Source of the DNA: Deltaproteobacteria bacterium
GTDB lineage: Bacteria > Desulfobacterota > Binatia > DP-6
Length of the DNA stretch: 38,669 nt
Direction of reading: 5' to 3'
Assembly (NCBI GenBank): GCA_005879585.1
Contig: VBKG01000305.1
Span: 1-38,669 of the forward strand
Made by a program: the position numbers and the translations under genes. The notes beneath the pieces are model-generated. The model made no database searches, was not told the origin of the DNA, and saw only the letters and a program-made list of their open reading frames with translations. Of the stretch, positions 11,052-17,611 are shown in pieces (within the stretch, counting starts at the first letter, position 1; each line of letters opens with the position of its first letter).

Positions 11052-11474
11052 GTGCAGTCGCGGAGGCTCTTTCGTGTCGACGAGGCGAACGCCGTCGTGC
11101 CGCGGCTCACGCTCTGGATCGAGCGCCTCCAGCGTGGCGCTTTGCGGCTCGAGGAGGAGATGCGGCTGCTCGCGGGCGCGCGTGGTGTTGCCCTCGACGC
11201 GATCGCGACCGACGATCTGCTCCGTGAACGTCCGGCTGCGCGCGTCCTCGTCGAAGAGCTCGACGCCATCGTGCGCGAGATCGAGGAAAGCGGCGCGCAC
11301 CTGAAGGACGTCCGCCTGGGGCTCGTCGATTTCCCTTCCGAGCGCGACGGCCAGACCATCTACCTCTGCTGGCAGTTCGGCGAGCCCGAGGTGGCGTTCT
11401 GGCACGGCCTGCAGGACGGCTTCGCCGGTCGTCAGCCTCTGCCTGGGTCGCCACGAGCCCGCACCCTCCAGTGA
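11052..11474 (+). CDS. DUF2203-family protein
   Basis: A 140-residue soluble protein. The N-terminal RLFRVDEANAVVPRL segment, the predicted helical hairpin (about 15-85) and the C-terminal GEPEVAFWHG segment match my memory of the DUF2203 family, which has no established function. A conserved-looking VRLGLVDFPSERDGQTIYLCWQ stretch is split here only by normal coding. GTG is the only start near the conserved N-terminus. The stop overlaps the next gene's GTG (GTGA). First gene of a plus-strand operon, divergent from lon. Confidence 0.75.
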   Translation: MQSRRLFRVDEANAVVPRLTLWIERLQRGALRLEEEMRLLAGARGVALDAIATDDLLRERPAARVLVEELDAIVREIEESGAHLKDVRLGLVDFPSERDGQTIYLCWQFGEPEVAFWHGLQDGFAGRQPLPGSPRARTLQ

Positions 11475-11938
11475 TCGGCCTCGTCCGCTTCCTGTATCTG
11501 CTCGCCGTCGGGCTGTGGATCGGCGAGATCGCGGCGTTCTCCTTCCTGGTCGCGCCCGCCGTGTTTCGCGTGCTCGATTCGGCCGCCGCCGGCGACGTGG
11601 TCGGGGCCATCTTTCCGCGCTACTACCTGCTTGGCGCGGTGGCCGGCGCGACCGCGTGCGGATTGGGGCTCGTGCTGGCGAACGCCTCGGGCCATCCGCG
11701 GTGGTGGCTCGCCGCGGTCGCCGTGCTCGGCGTCGGTCTCGCCGCGACGGTCTGGGCCGGCATGGTCGTGCAGCCGCGGGCGCGGAGCCTGCGGGTCGCC
11801 ATGCAGGCGGCTGGCCCGGAATCGCCGGCGGCCGCCGAGTTCCGCCGTCTCCACGGCCGCGCGGTCGCGCTGAATGGCGCCGCGCTGCTTGCCGGGCTCG
11901 TCGGCCTCGGGCTATCGGCGGGCGCGCTCCGCCAATAG
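11471..11938 (+). CDS. DUF4149 (TMEM205-like) membrane protein
   Basis: A 155-residue integral membrane protein with about four helices (roughly 5-30, 47-68, 78-98 and 130-150). The pattern of an N-terminal FLYLLAVGLWIGEIAAFSF helix, a loop with an F-P-R-Y-Y-L motif (about 48-53), and a short soluble loop before the last helix (EFRRLHGRAVALN) resembles DUF4149/TMEM205 proteins. The function is unknown. It starts at a GTG that overlaps the DUF2203 stop by four bases and ends 5 bases before the HAD gene. Confidence 0.78.
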   Translation: MIGLVRFLYLLAVGLWIGEIAAFSFLVAPAVFRVLDSAAAGDVVGAIFPRYYLLGAVAGATACGLGLVLANASGHPRWWLAAVAVLGVGLAATVWAGMVVQPRARSLRVAMQAAGPESPAAAEFRRLHGRAVALNGAALLAGLVGLGLSAGALRQ

Positions 11939-11943
11939 CCGCC

Positions 11944-12690
11944 ATGGCGTACCGCGGCGTGCTCCTCGATCTCTTCGGCACTCTGGTGCACTTCGACGCG
12001 CGCCGGCTCCCGGAGCTCCCGGTCGGCGACGAGCGCGTGCGGACGACCGTCGGGGCGCTCGGGCCGCTGCTCGCAGAATGGGTGCCCGGTGTGACGCCGG
12101 AGGCGTTCTGGCCGGTGCTGCTGGCGGTCAGCGAGGAGATGGCGCGGGCGCGCGCCGAGCAGCTGCTCGAGCTCCCGTCGCGCGAGCGCTTCCGGCGGGC
12201 GCTCGAGCGCGTCGGATGCGCGGAGGCGAGCGTCGGGGAAGCGGCCGTGAGCCTTTCGCGCGCGCACATGGCGGCCGTCGTCGCCGCCACCGTGTTTCCC
12301 GCCGAGCACGCCGCGCTGCTCGTCGCGCTTCGCCGGTCGTATCGGCTCGGGGTCGTCAGCAACTTCGACGACACCGGCGCGGCCTACGACATCCTTGCCC
12401 GCCATGGCGTGCTGCCGCTGCTCGATACCGTCGTCGTGTCCGAGGCCCTCGGTCTCCGGAAGCCCCATCCGGCGCTGGTGCGCACGGGGCTCCGCGGGCT
12501 CGGCCTTCCGCCGCACGAGGCGCTGTTCGTCGGCGACACGTTTGCGGACGACGTCGGCGCCGCCACGGCTGCGGGCATGGACGCGGCGTGGATCGACGCC
12601 CGCGGTGCGGGCGTCCCCGATGGGACCCCGGCGCCGCGCTACGTCCTTCGGGCGCTCGCCGATCTCCGCGGCATCCTCGAATGCGGGTGA
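11944..12690 (+). CDS. HAD-superfamily hydrolase with DxF motif I
   Basis: Cytosolic HAD-fold protein of 248 residues. Motif I is LLDLFGTLV with nucleophile D9, but the position two residues on, where phosphatases carry a second aspartate, is phenylalanine. Motif II (GVVSNFDD), a lysine motif (GLRKPHP) and motif IV (FVGDTFADDV) are intact. A Phe or Tyr at D+2 occurs in dehalogenase-like and other HAD branches, so a plain phosphatase should not be assumed. It overlaps the following gene by 10 bases. The substrate is unknown. Confidence 0.8.
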   Translation: MAYRGVLLDLFGTLVHFDARRLPELPVGDERVRTTVGALGPLLAEWVPGVTPEAFWPVLLAVSEEMARARAEQLLELPSRERFRRALERVGCAEASVGEAAVSLSRAHMAAVVAATVFPAEHAALLVALRRSYRLGVVSNFDDTGAAYDILARHGVLPLLDTVVVSEALGLRKPHPALVRTGLRGLGLPPHEALFVGDTFADDVGAATAAGMDAAWIDARGAGVPDGTPAPRYVLRALADLRGILECG

Positions 12691-13211
12691 GACCACGGTC
12701 GCCGCAGATCAGCGTCGCCGGCGGTGGCACCTGCAGCGCGCGGACCGCGCGGCTGGCGGAGGCGGTCGGCCGGGAGATCGCCGCGGCGGGCGCGATCCTC
12801 GTCTGCGGCGGGCAGGGCGGGGTGATGGAGGCCGCGGCTCGCGGGGCGGCCGCGGCCGGCGGCACGATCGTCGGACTGCTGCCGACGTATCGTCACGCCG
12901 ACGGCAACGCACACCTCACGATCCGCCTACCGACGGGCCTCGGTCACGCGCGCAACGTGCTCGTCGCCGCGGCGGGCGACGCGGTCGTCGCGCTGCCGGG
13001 TCTCCACGGTACGCTCGCCGAGGTGGCGCTGGCCCGCGTGCTCCAGCGCCCCGTCGTCGTGCTGGGCGCGTGGCGCGACGTGCCGGGCGTCACCCGAGCG
13101 TCCACGCCGCGCGCTGCGGTTGCCCATGCGCTCCGTCTTGCGCGACGGGCGATGCAGCGTCGCGGCCGGCCGCGCAACCGCCGACCGCCGCCGCGCCGCC
13201 CCGCCCCGTGA
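12681..13211 (+). CDS. LOG/TIGR00725-like Rossmann protein
   Basis: A 176-residue protein with a nucleotide-binding Rossmann-like fold of the lysine-decarboxylase-like (LOG) superfamily. Visible motifs are VCGGQGGVMEAAARGA (about 42-57) and LPGLHGTLAEVAL (about 110), the latter matching the PGGxGTxxE signature except that the first glycine pair is Gly-Leu. Related proteins release cytokinin-like bases or bind nucleotides; the activity here is not established. The ATG lies inside the end of the HAD gene (10-base overlap); a GTG two codons later is an alternative. The C-terminus is a basic, Arg/Pro-rich tail of about 25 residues. Convergent with the next gene. Confidence 0.75.
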   Translation: MRVRPRSPQISVAGGGTCSARTARLAEAVGREIAAAGAILVCGGQGGVMEAAARGAAAAGGTIVGLLPTYRHADGNAHLTIRLPTGLGHARNVLVAAAGDAVVALPGLHGTLAEVALARVLQRPVVVLGAWRDVPGVTRASTPRAAVAHALRLARRAMQRRGRPRNRRPPPRRPAP

Positions 13212-13261
13212 CGCCTCGGCCAGCGCTCCGGCGAGCCCCATGGGGGTACACGGGTTGCTAG

Positions 13262-14122
13262 TCAGCCGCCGGCGCGCTTCGACTGCGGCGACGGCACGGG
13301 GACGGACCGTCGATACGGGACCGGGATGTACTGCACCGACGGGCGCCCCGTCGACGCCTGCGGGAAGAGCCGCATGTAGTCGTAGATCTCCCGCGGCATG
13401 TCGGTGTTGATCGGGAGACCGAGCTGCGTGAGCGTCTCGACGTTGAGCGGATGATCGTGCGTCCACTGGCCCTGCGTGAACGTGTCCGCCAGCGCCGCGG
13501 CCTTCTCGGGGCCGAACCGGTCGGACAGGACCGCGGCCACGCACTCGCGCAGCTGGAACATGGCTTTCCGCGCGATGTCTTCGAGGATCAGCGTCTCGTC
13601 GTCGATCTTCTGCTCGTGCTCCGTCTTCCAGGCGACGGCGCGGACGATCGAGGCCGCAGGGTGGTTGCCGAGCTGCGGGTCGAGCGAGCCGAGGACCGCG
13701 TTCGGATCCATGACGATCTCGTCGGCGGCGAGCGCGATGAGCGTGCCGCCGCTCATCGCGTAGTGCGGCACGAAGACGGTGACCTTGGCGCGTCGGCGGC
13801 AGATCGCGTGCGCGATCTGCTCGGCGGCGAGCGCGAGCCCGCCCGGCGTGTGCAGCACGATGTCGATCGGCACATCCTCGGCCGTGAGCCGGAGTGCGCG
13901 CAGCAGCTCCTCGCTGTCCTGGATGTCGATGTAGCGGATCAGCGGAAAGCCGAGCAGGCTCATCGTCTCCTGGCGATGGATGAGCGCGATCACGCGGCTG
14001 CCGCGACGGCGTTCCCAGCTGCGCAGGAAGCGGACGCGTTGCAGGTCGAGGAGCCGGCGCTGCACCATGGGCGCGACCGCCGTGACCAGGAACAGGAACC
14101 AGAGGAGGTCGCTCGCGTGCAA
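13262..14122 (-). CDS. SDH-type (ClpP-fold) membrane-anchored serine protease
   Basis: A 286-residue protein of the serine dehydrogenase proteinase family (PF01972), related to the ClpP/SppA fold. One N-terminal membrane helix (about 5-19) is followed by a crotonase-like core: an oxyanion-type loop at HTPGG, the probable nucleophile serine in AMSGGT, and PNAVLGSLDPQLG. The start is a TTG (14122); it lies 9 bases after the upstream gene's stop, and no ATG or GTG precedes the membrane helix. Last gene of the ttuB operon. Its role there is unknown; membrane-protein quality control is only a guess. Confidence 0.83.
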   Translation of the reverse strand: MHASDLLWFLFLVTAVAPMVQRRLLDLQRVRFLRSWERRRGSRVIALIHRQETMSLLGFPLIRYIDIQDSEELLRALRLTAEDVPIDIVLHTPGGLALAAEQIAHAICRRRAKVTVFVPHYAMSGGTLIALAADEIVMDPNAVLGSLDPQLGNHPAASIVRAVAWKTEHEQKIDDETLILEDIARKAMFQLRECVAAVLSDRFGPEKAAALADTFTQGQWTHDHPLNVETLTQLGLPINTDMPREIYDYMRLFPQASTGRPSVQYIPVPYRRSVPVPSPQSKRAGG

Positions 14123-14131
14123 GCGCGACGC

Positions 14132-14872
14132 CTACAGGCGGCGTGGCGACGGCGTGCCGGTGCTGCCGCGCTTCAGACGCTTGCGCAGCAGCGGGATGGC
14201 GTTGATCTTGAGCGGCCGGAGCAGGTCCCAGTAAATGCCACGTGGCCGTGGGTGCGCCGGGCGCGTGGCGATGACCTCGCTCGGGGTCACGAGGAAGTCG
14301 ACCGGCACGTCGTGCGGCAGCATCGTGACCCGCTCCGCCACGATCTGCACCGGATGGACCGTCGTGAGAATCGGCGTCGACTCGCGGACCTTGCCTTCCT
14401 CGCGCAGGAGGCCGTACTCGAGATCGCAATAGCCGCCGCCCTTGCCGAGCCGCGCTCCGTCGCGCCCGACCCCGACCGAGCCGCACACCACGAGGTCGAC
14501 GGGCCGCATCTCGCGCGGCGAGACGGCACGTCCGTACCGACATGCCCCCGCGATGCTCCCGGCCAGCATCGCCTTCTTGCCGAGACGCTGCGGATCGATC
14601 TCGATGAAGCACTTCTCCGTCCGGAGCCGCGGCACCGCCATATAGATGATCTTGCCCTCGGCGAGTGCCAGCCGCCGTACGGCGAGCTGCGGGGCGTCGG
14701 GGTTGATCTTCACGACGAGCGCGCGACGCCACACGGCCATCTCGCGCAGGAGGTGCGCCGCTTGCTCGGCGCCGACGAAGTTGGGAACGCGGCCGTACGC
14801 GCCGGGGAACCGCGCCGCACCCTCGCGTTGAATCGTCAGCCAAACCTTTTGGCGGATCTCCGCCTTCGTCAT
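14132..14872 (-). CDS. MTHFSD-like member of the 5-formyltetrahydrofolate cyclo-ligase family
   Basis: A 246-residue protein of the 5-FTHF cyclo-ligase superfamily. The nucleotide-binding signature is RLGKGGGYCDLEYG rather than the usual RLGYGGGYYDR, and the C-terminal half (VTPSEVIATRP, PRPRGIYWD) resembles what I remember of the MTHFSD branch more than classical YgfA/Fau. Cyclo-ligase activity is therefore possible but not assured. ATG at 14872 is preferred; an in-frame GTG at 14893 would add seven residues. It begins 24 bases after the trmI stop and is followed closely by the SDH-type protease. No folate gene is nearby. Confidence 0.78.
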   Translation of the reverse strand: MTKAEIRQKVWLTIQREGAARFPGAYGRVPNFVGAEQAAHLLREMAVWRRALVVKINPDAPQLAVRRLALAEGKIIYMAVPRLRTEKCFIEIDPQRLGKKAMLAGSIAGACRYGRAVSPREMRPVDLVVCGSVGVGRDGARLGKGGGYCDLEYGLLREEGKVRESTPILTTVHPVQIVAERVTMLPHDVPVDFLVTPSEVIATRPAHPRPRGIYWDLLRPLKINAIPLLRKRLKRGSTGTPSPRRL

Positions 14873-14896
14873 CGCGAGTCGGCGCGCGTGCACACA

Positions 14897-15754
14897 TCAA
14901 CCGGCGTGCACGTGCTCATCGGTACTACAGGGTTCTGGCCGAGTCAATTCAGAATTCCCCGCGAGCCGCCGCGCGAAGACCAGAAAGCCGGTGTGCGCGA
15001 CCATGCGATGCGCGGGACGGATGCTGCGGTCGTGGACATGCCAGAAGCGGGCCAGCGTCTCGAGCGTCTCGACCGCGCCGAAGCAGCCGGCGCGCAGCGC
15101 GTCGACGAGCTGCTTCACCTGCAGCACGGTCGGCAGGAACGCCGTGAGGACACCACCGGCTCGGAGCGTCCGGGCCACCACGTCGAGTAGCCGCCACGGC
15201 TCCGCGAGGTCGACGATCAGCCGATCGACGTCACGTTCGTCGAGACCTTCGAACGCGTCCGCGACGCGCAGCGTCCAGTTGTCGGCTGCGCCGTGGTAGC
15301 GGGCGACGTTCTCGCGCGCCAGCGTCGCGAAGTCGTCGCGGGCCTCGTACGAGGTGAGCCGTCCGGTCGGGCCGACGGCGCGGAGGAGCGCCAGCGTCAG
15401 CGCTCCAGGCCCGGTACCGACCTCCACCACGTGCATGCCCGGGCCGATGTCGCCCCAGAGGAGGATCGGCCCCGCGTCCTTCGGATAGATCGGCTCGGCG
15501 CGCCGGGGCAGGCTCGGAATGAGCTGGGCGTAGGTCGGTCGCACGACGAGCAGGCGCTCGCCGCCCGCGGTCTCCACCCGGGACCCTTCCGGGAGGCCGA
15601 TGACGGCGTCGCACGGGACCGCCTGCCCCCGGACCGAGATGCGGCCGCCGCGCCGGAGGATGCGGAGGTACGAGCGCTCCTTGCGGTCGATGAAGACGAC
15701 GGGGTCCTGATCGCGAAGCACGCTGCGCTCGCCGGGCGGCGCGGTCGGCGTCAC
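14897..15754 (-). CDS. trmI: tRNA (adenine-58-N1)-methyltransferase TrmI
   Basis: SAM-dependent enzyme that methylates A58 in the T-loop of tRNAs, 285 residues. An N-terminal small beta domain (about 15-75) precedes the class I methyltransferase core. The SAM motif is HVVEVGTGPGALTLAL (about 107-122), and the TrmI family motif appears as DLAEPW (usually DLPEPW). The GPILLWGDIGPG segment just upstream of the SAM motif is also typical. The GTG start overlaps the ttuA stop (GTGA). In Thermus, m1A58 promotes thiolation of U54, which fits the upstream ttuA and ttuB genes. Confidence 0.92.
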   Translation of the reverse strand: MTPTAPPGERSVLRDQDPVVFIDRKERSYLRILRRGGRISVRGQAVPCDAVIGLPEGSRVETAGGERLLVVRPTYAQLIPSLPRRAEPIYPKDAGPILLWGDIGPGMHVVEVGTGPGALTLALLRAVGPTGRLTSYEARDDFATLARENVARYHGAADNWTLRVADAFEGLDERDVDRLIVDLAEPWRLLDVVARTLRAGGVLTAFLPTVLQVKQLVDALRAGCFGAVETLETLARFWHVHDRSIRPAHRMVAHTGFLVFARRLAGNSELTRPEPCSTDEHVHAG

Positions 15755-16677
15755 GCAGGCAGCGCGGAGGACGTGCGGGCGCGCCGGTTCTCGACCTCGC
15801 GCACCAGGCTGCAGAAGGAGCAGAGCACGCCATATGCGGGCATCCCGCAGCCCGCGCACTCCATCGGCTCGCGCTGCTCGACCGCCGCGAAGGCCGGCTG
15901 GGCGGAGCGCAGGAACTCCTTCACGAAGGCGAGCTTCGTGCCGGGGCTGGCGACCTCGAGGCGGTCGAGGGCGCCCTTGTAGAGGAGCTGCGTGGCACCC
16001 GCGGCGTTCGGACACTCGTCGACGATGTAATCGATGCCGCGCATGAACGCGTAGACCGCCGTCTCGTATTCGCTCGTCAGGTAGAGCGGCTTCACCTTGC
16101 GGACGAACTTCGGGTGCGACGGTGGCAGCACCGGCCGCTGGCGCGCCAGGTGGTCCTTCTGCCAGCGCAGCACGTTGCCGAGGAGCCGCGCCGCCTCGTC
16201 GTCGAGGTTGTGCCCGGTGGCGAGCACGTCGAAGCCGCCCGCGAATGCCGCGGCGTCGAAGTAGTGGCGCTTCATGGTGCCGCACGCCGCGCACGGCGCG
16301 CGCCGCGTCGCCGCCGCGACGCCGGGCACGGCGAGCTGCTCGTCCTCGAGCTTCACGACCCGTAGCGGGAGTCCGCGTGCGGCGGCGAACTGCTCGACCT
16401 TCTCCCGCGAGCGGTCGGAGTACTCGCCGATGCCGAGCCCGAGGTAGAGCCCCGTCGTGTCGTGACCGAGGTCGGCGAGCATGTCCCACAGCGCGAGGCT
16501 GTCCTTGCCGCCCGAGACCGCGACCAGGATCCGCTCGCCGGCGACGAGCATACGCTGCGCGTCGATCGCGCGCTCCACCTGCCGGCGGAAGAAGAACAGG
16601 TAGCAGGGCCGGCAGAAGGCGGTGTTGTGCGCGCGGAGCTGGACCTCGGCCCGCGCACCGCACCGCCGGCACTTCAT
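15751..16677 (-). CDS. ttuA: TtuA-like tRNA 2-thiouridine synthetase
   Basis: PP-loop ATPase that adenylates a tRNA uridine and inserts sulfur, 308 residues. An N-terminal zinc finger has C3, C6, C22 and C25; the PP-loop is SGGKDS (55-60); a C-terminal zinc finger has C274, C277, C286 and C289. C129 and C132 (in APCAACG) and C222 (in DECPNA) sit almost exactly where Thermus TtuA has its three 4Fe-4S ligands. That, a TtuB-like carrier upstream and trmI downstream point to 2-thiolation of U54 in the tRNA T-loop. The related Ncs6/NcsA group acts on U34, so position 54 is inferred. The ATG overlaps the ttuB stop by one base. Confidence 0.9.
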   Translation of the reverse strand: MKCRRCGARAEVQLRAHNTAFCRPCYLFFFRRQVERAIDAQRMLVAGERILVAVSGGKDSLALWDMLADLGHDTTGLYLGLGIGEYSDRSREKVEQFAAARGLPLRVVKLEDEQLAVPGVAAATRRAPCAACGTMKRHYFDAAAFAGGFDVLATGHNLDDEAARLLGNVLRWQKDHLARQRPVLPPSHPKFVRKVKPLYLTSEYETAVYAFMRGIDYIVDECPNAAGATQLLYKGALDRLEVASPGTKLAFVKEFLRSAQPAFAAVEQREPMECAGCGMPAYGVLCSFCSLVREVENRRARTSSALPA

Positions 16678-16874
16678 CAGGCGCCCCCGGAGATGACCGC
16701 GCGGATCTCGATCTCGTCGCTCTCGTCGACGACGTCGCCTTCCGTCAACAGGAGCTCGCCGCGGATTACCATGGCGGTCCCGGGCAGGATGCCGAGCTCG
16801 GCGAGCAGCGCTCCGACCCGGCGTGGGCCGCGGAGCTCGACGGTCCGACGCTGCGGGCGCAGATGGACGCGCAT
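16677..16874 (-). CDS. ttuB: TtuB-like ubiquitin-fold sulfur carrier ending in Gly-Gly-Ala
   Basis: Small beta-grasp sulfur carrier of 65 residues, the usual size for ThiS/TtuB. From memory, the pattern around VIRGELLLTEGDVV and the C-terminal AVISGG resembles Thermus TtuB. Carriers of this kind normally end at Gly-Gly so that the terminal carboxylate can be thiocarboxylated; here one alanine codon follows (GGG GGC GCC TGA), so removal of Ala would be needed. ATG at 16874 is chosen because an in-frame GTG at 16898 lies upstream of the predicted transcription start. First gene of the operon. No E1-like TtuC or rhodanese TtuD is in the window. Confidence 0.85.
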   Translation of the reverse strand: MRVHLRPQRRTVELRGPRRVGALLAELGILPGTAMVIRGELLLTEGDVVDESDEIEIRAVISGGA

Positions 16875-16888
16875 GGCGCGAAAGATCG

Positions 16889-16917
16889 ACGCTAGCACGC
16901 GAGTTTTGGCGCCTCAA
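16889..16917 (-). promoter_or_regulatory. Promoter of the ttuB operon
   Basis: On the minus strand, TTGAGG (16912-16917), a 17-base spacer and TAGCGT (16889-16894). The ATG of ttuB is 15 bases past the -10 box, giving a leader of roughly 8 bases with no Shine-Dalgarno. It lies close to the divergent promoter for the cysteine-motif genes. Confidence 0.5.
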
Positions 16918-16932
16918 GGTGACGCCATCATC

Positions 16933-16961
16933 TTGACAGGGCTGTGGCGCACTCATATACG
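16933..16961 (+). promoter_or_regulatory. Strong sigma70-type promoter of the small cysteine-motif genes
   Basis: Perfect TTGACA (16933-16938), a 17-base spacer and TATACG (16956-16961). Predicted start near 16968, giving a leader of about 63 bases before the first gene. It is divergent from the ttuB promoter, and the two -35 boxes are only 15 bases apart, so shared regulation is possible. Confidence 0.7.
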
Positions 16962-17030
16962 GGGGAGCCGAGCCCGGCGCGGGGAGCTTGCCGCGGCCTG
17001 GAGCCCCCAGCCAGAGGCGCGCCGGCGGAC

Positions 17031-17201
17031 ATGGCGGAGAAGAAGGCGAAGACCGCGGAGAAGGGCGGCGAGGCGGCACACAGCCGCCGCTGTCCACGCT
17101 GTGGCGCCGAGACGCGCGTCGTCCAGTTCGCCGGCTTCGGGCCGCGCGGCTTCTTCTGGGTGTGCGAGAAGAGCTGCGGCTACAGCGAGCGGACGCGCTG
17201 A
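17031..17201 (+). CDS. Small zinc-ribbon protein, function unknown
   Basis: A 56-residue protein. A lysine-rich N-terminus (MAEKKAKTAEKGGE) leads into a zinc ribbon with CPRCG near 20-24 and a second knuckle VCEKSCGY near 44-51 (C-x2-C and C-x3-C). Short ribbons of this type bind nucleic acid or act as subunits of larger machines, but I do not recognise this one. A longer in-frame reading from 16944 would start upstream of the predicted transcription start, so the ATG at 17031 is used. It is 17 bases upstream of another cysteine-motif gene and shares its promoter. Confidence 0.65.
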   Translation: MAEKKAKTAEKGGEAAHSRRCPRCGAETRVVQFAGFGPRGFFWVCEKSCGYSERTR

Positions 17202-17218
17202 CGGAGGGTTTTGGACGG

Positions 17219-17608
17219 ATGGCACGGGCGCGGAAGACCGAGAAGGCAGCCGGCAGCAGCACCAAGAGCAAGGGGTTCAACCTCCTCGAGGACGAGGAAC
17301 AGCACGGCGACGACGGGCAGGAAGACCTCCCGAAGGACGAAGCGGGCCGGCGCAAGATCAAGCGGCAGTACGAGGAGCTGCTGGGCATCCGCGTCGAGAA
17401 GCTGAAGGGGCGGATCCTCAACCGCGAGCGCATCAACAAGACGATCGAGGGCATCTATTTCATCTGCGCCTCGTGCCGGAAGGTGTGTCACAACATCGAC
17501 GACGGTCTCGTCGAGGATCCGAACAACGTGAACAACCTCTGCTCCGCGTGCGCCAGCGCCAAGGAGCCACGCGGCGGCAAGGGTAGCGGCAAGGCTGCCG
17601 CCGCCTGA
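17219..17608 (+). CDS. Charged cysteine-motif protein, function unknown
   Basis: A 129-residue soluble protein. Residues 1-45 are highly charged and probably disordered; about 45-75 is a basic helix (RRKIKRQYEELLGIRVEKLKG); about 80-115 holds a four-cysteine cluster, CASCRKVC then CSAC, likely to bind zinc. The C-terminus is Gly/Lys/Ala-rich. GGAGGG (17203-17208) lies 10 bases before the ATG and supports the start. Cotranscribed with the zinc-ribbon gene before it. It ends 3 bases from the convergent pseudouridine synthase. A nucleic-acid-binding role is suggested by basic charge and zinc ligands only. Confidence 0.7.
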   Translation: MARARKTEKAAGSSTKSKGFNLLEDEEQHGDDGQEDLPKDEAGRRKIKRQYEELLGIRVEKLKGRILNRERINKTIEGIYFICASCRKVCHNIDDGLVEDPNNVNNLCSACASAKEPRGGKGSGKAAAA

Positions 17609-17611
17609 ACC

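Noticed and set aside
13239-13248. Palindrome CCCCATGGGG between two convergent genes
   Set aside because: No loop and no T-run; not a terminator that can be supported.
16944-17030. Longer N-terminus for the zinc-ribbon gene starting at 16944
   Set aside because: It would start inside the promoter spacer, before the predicted transcription start.
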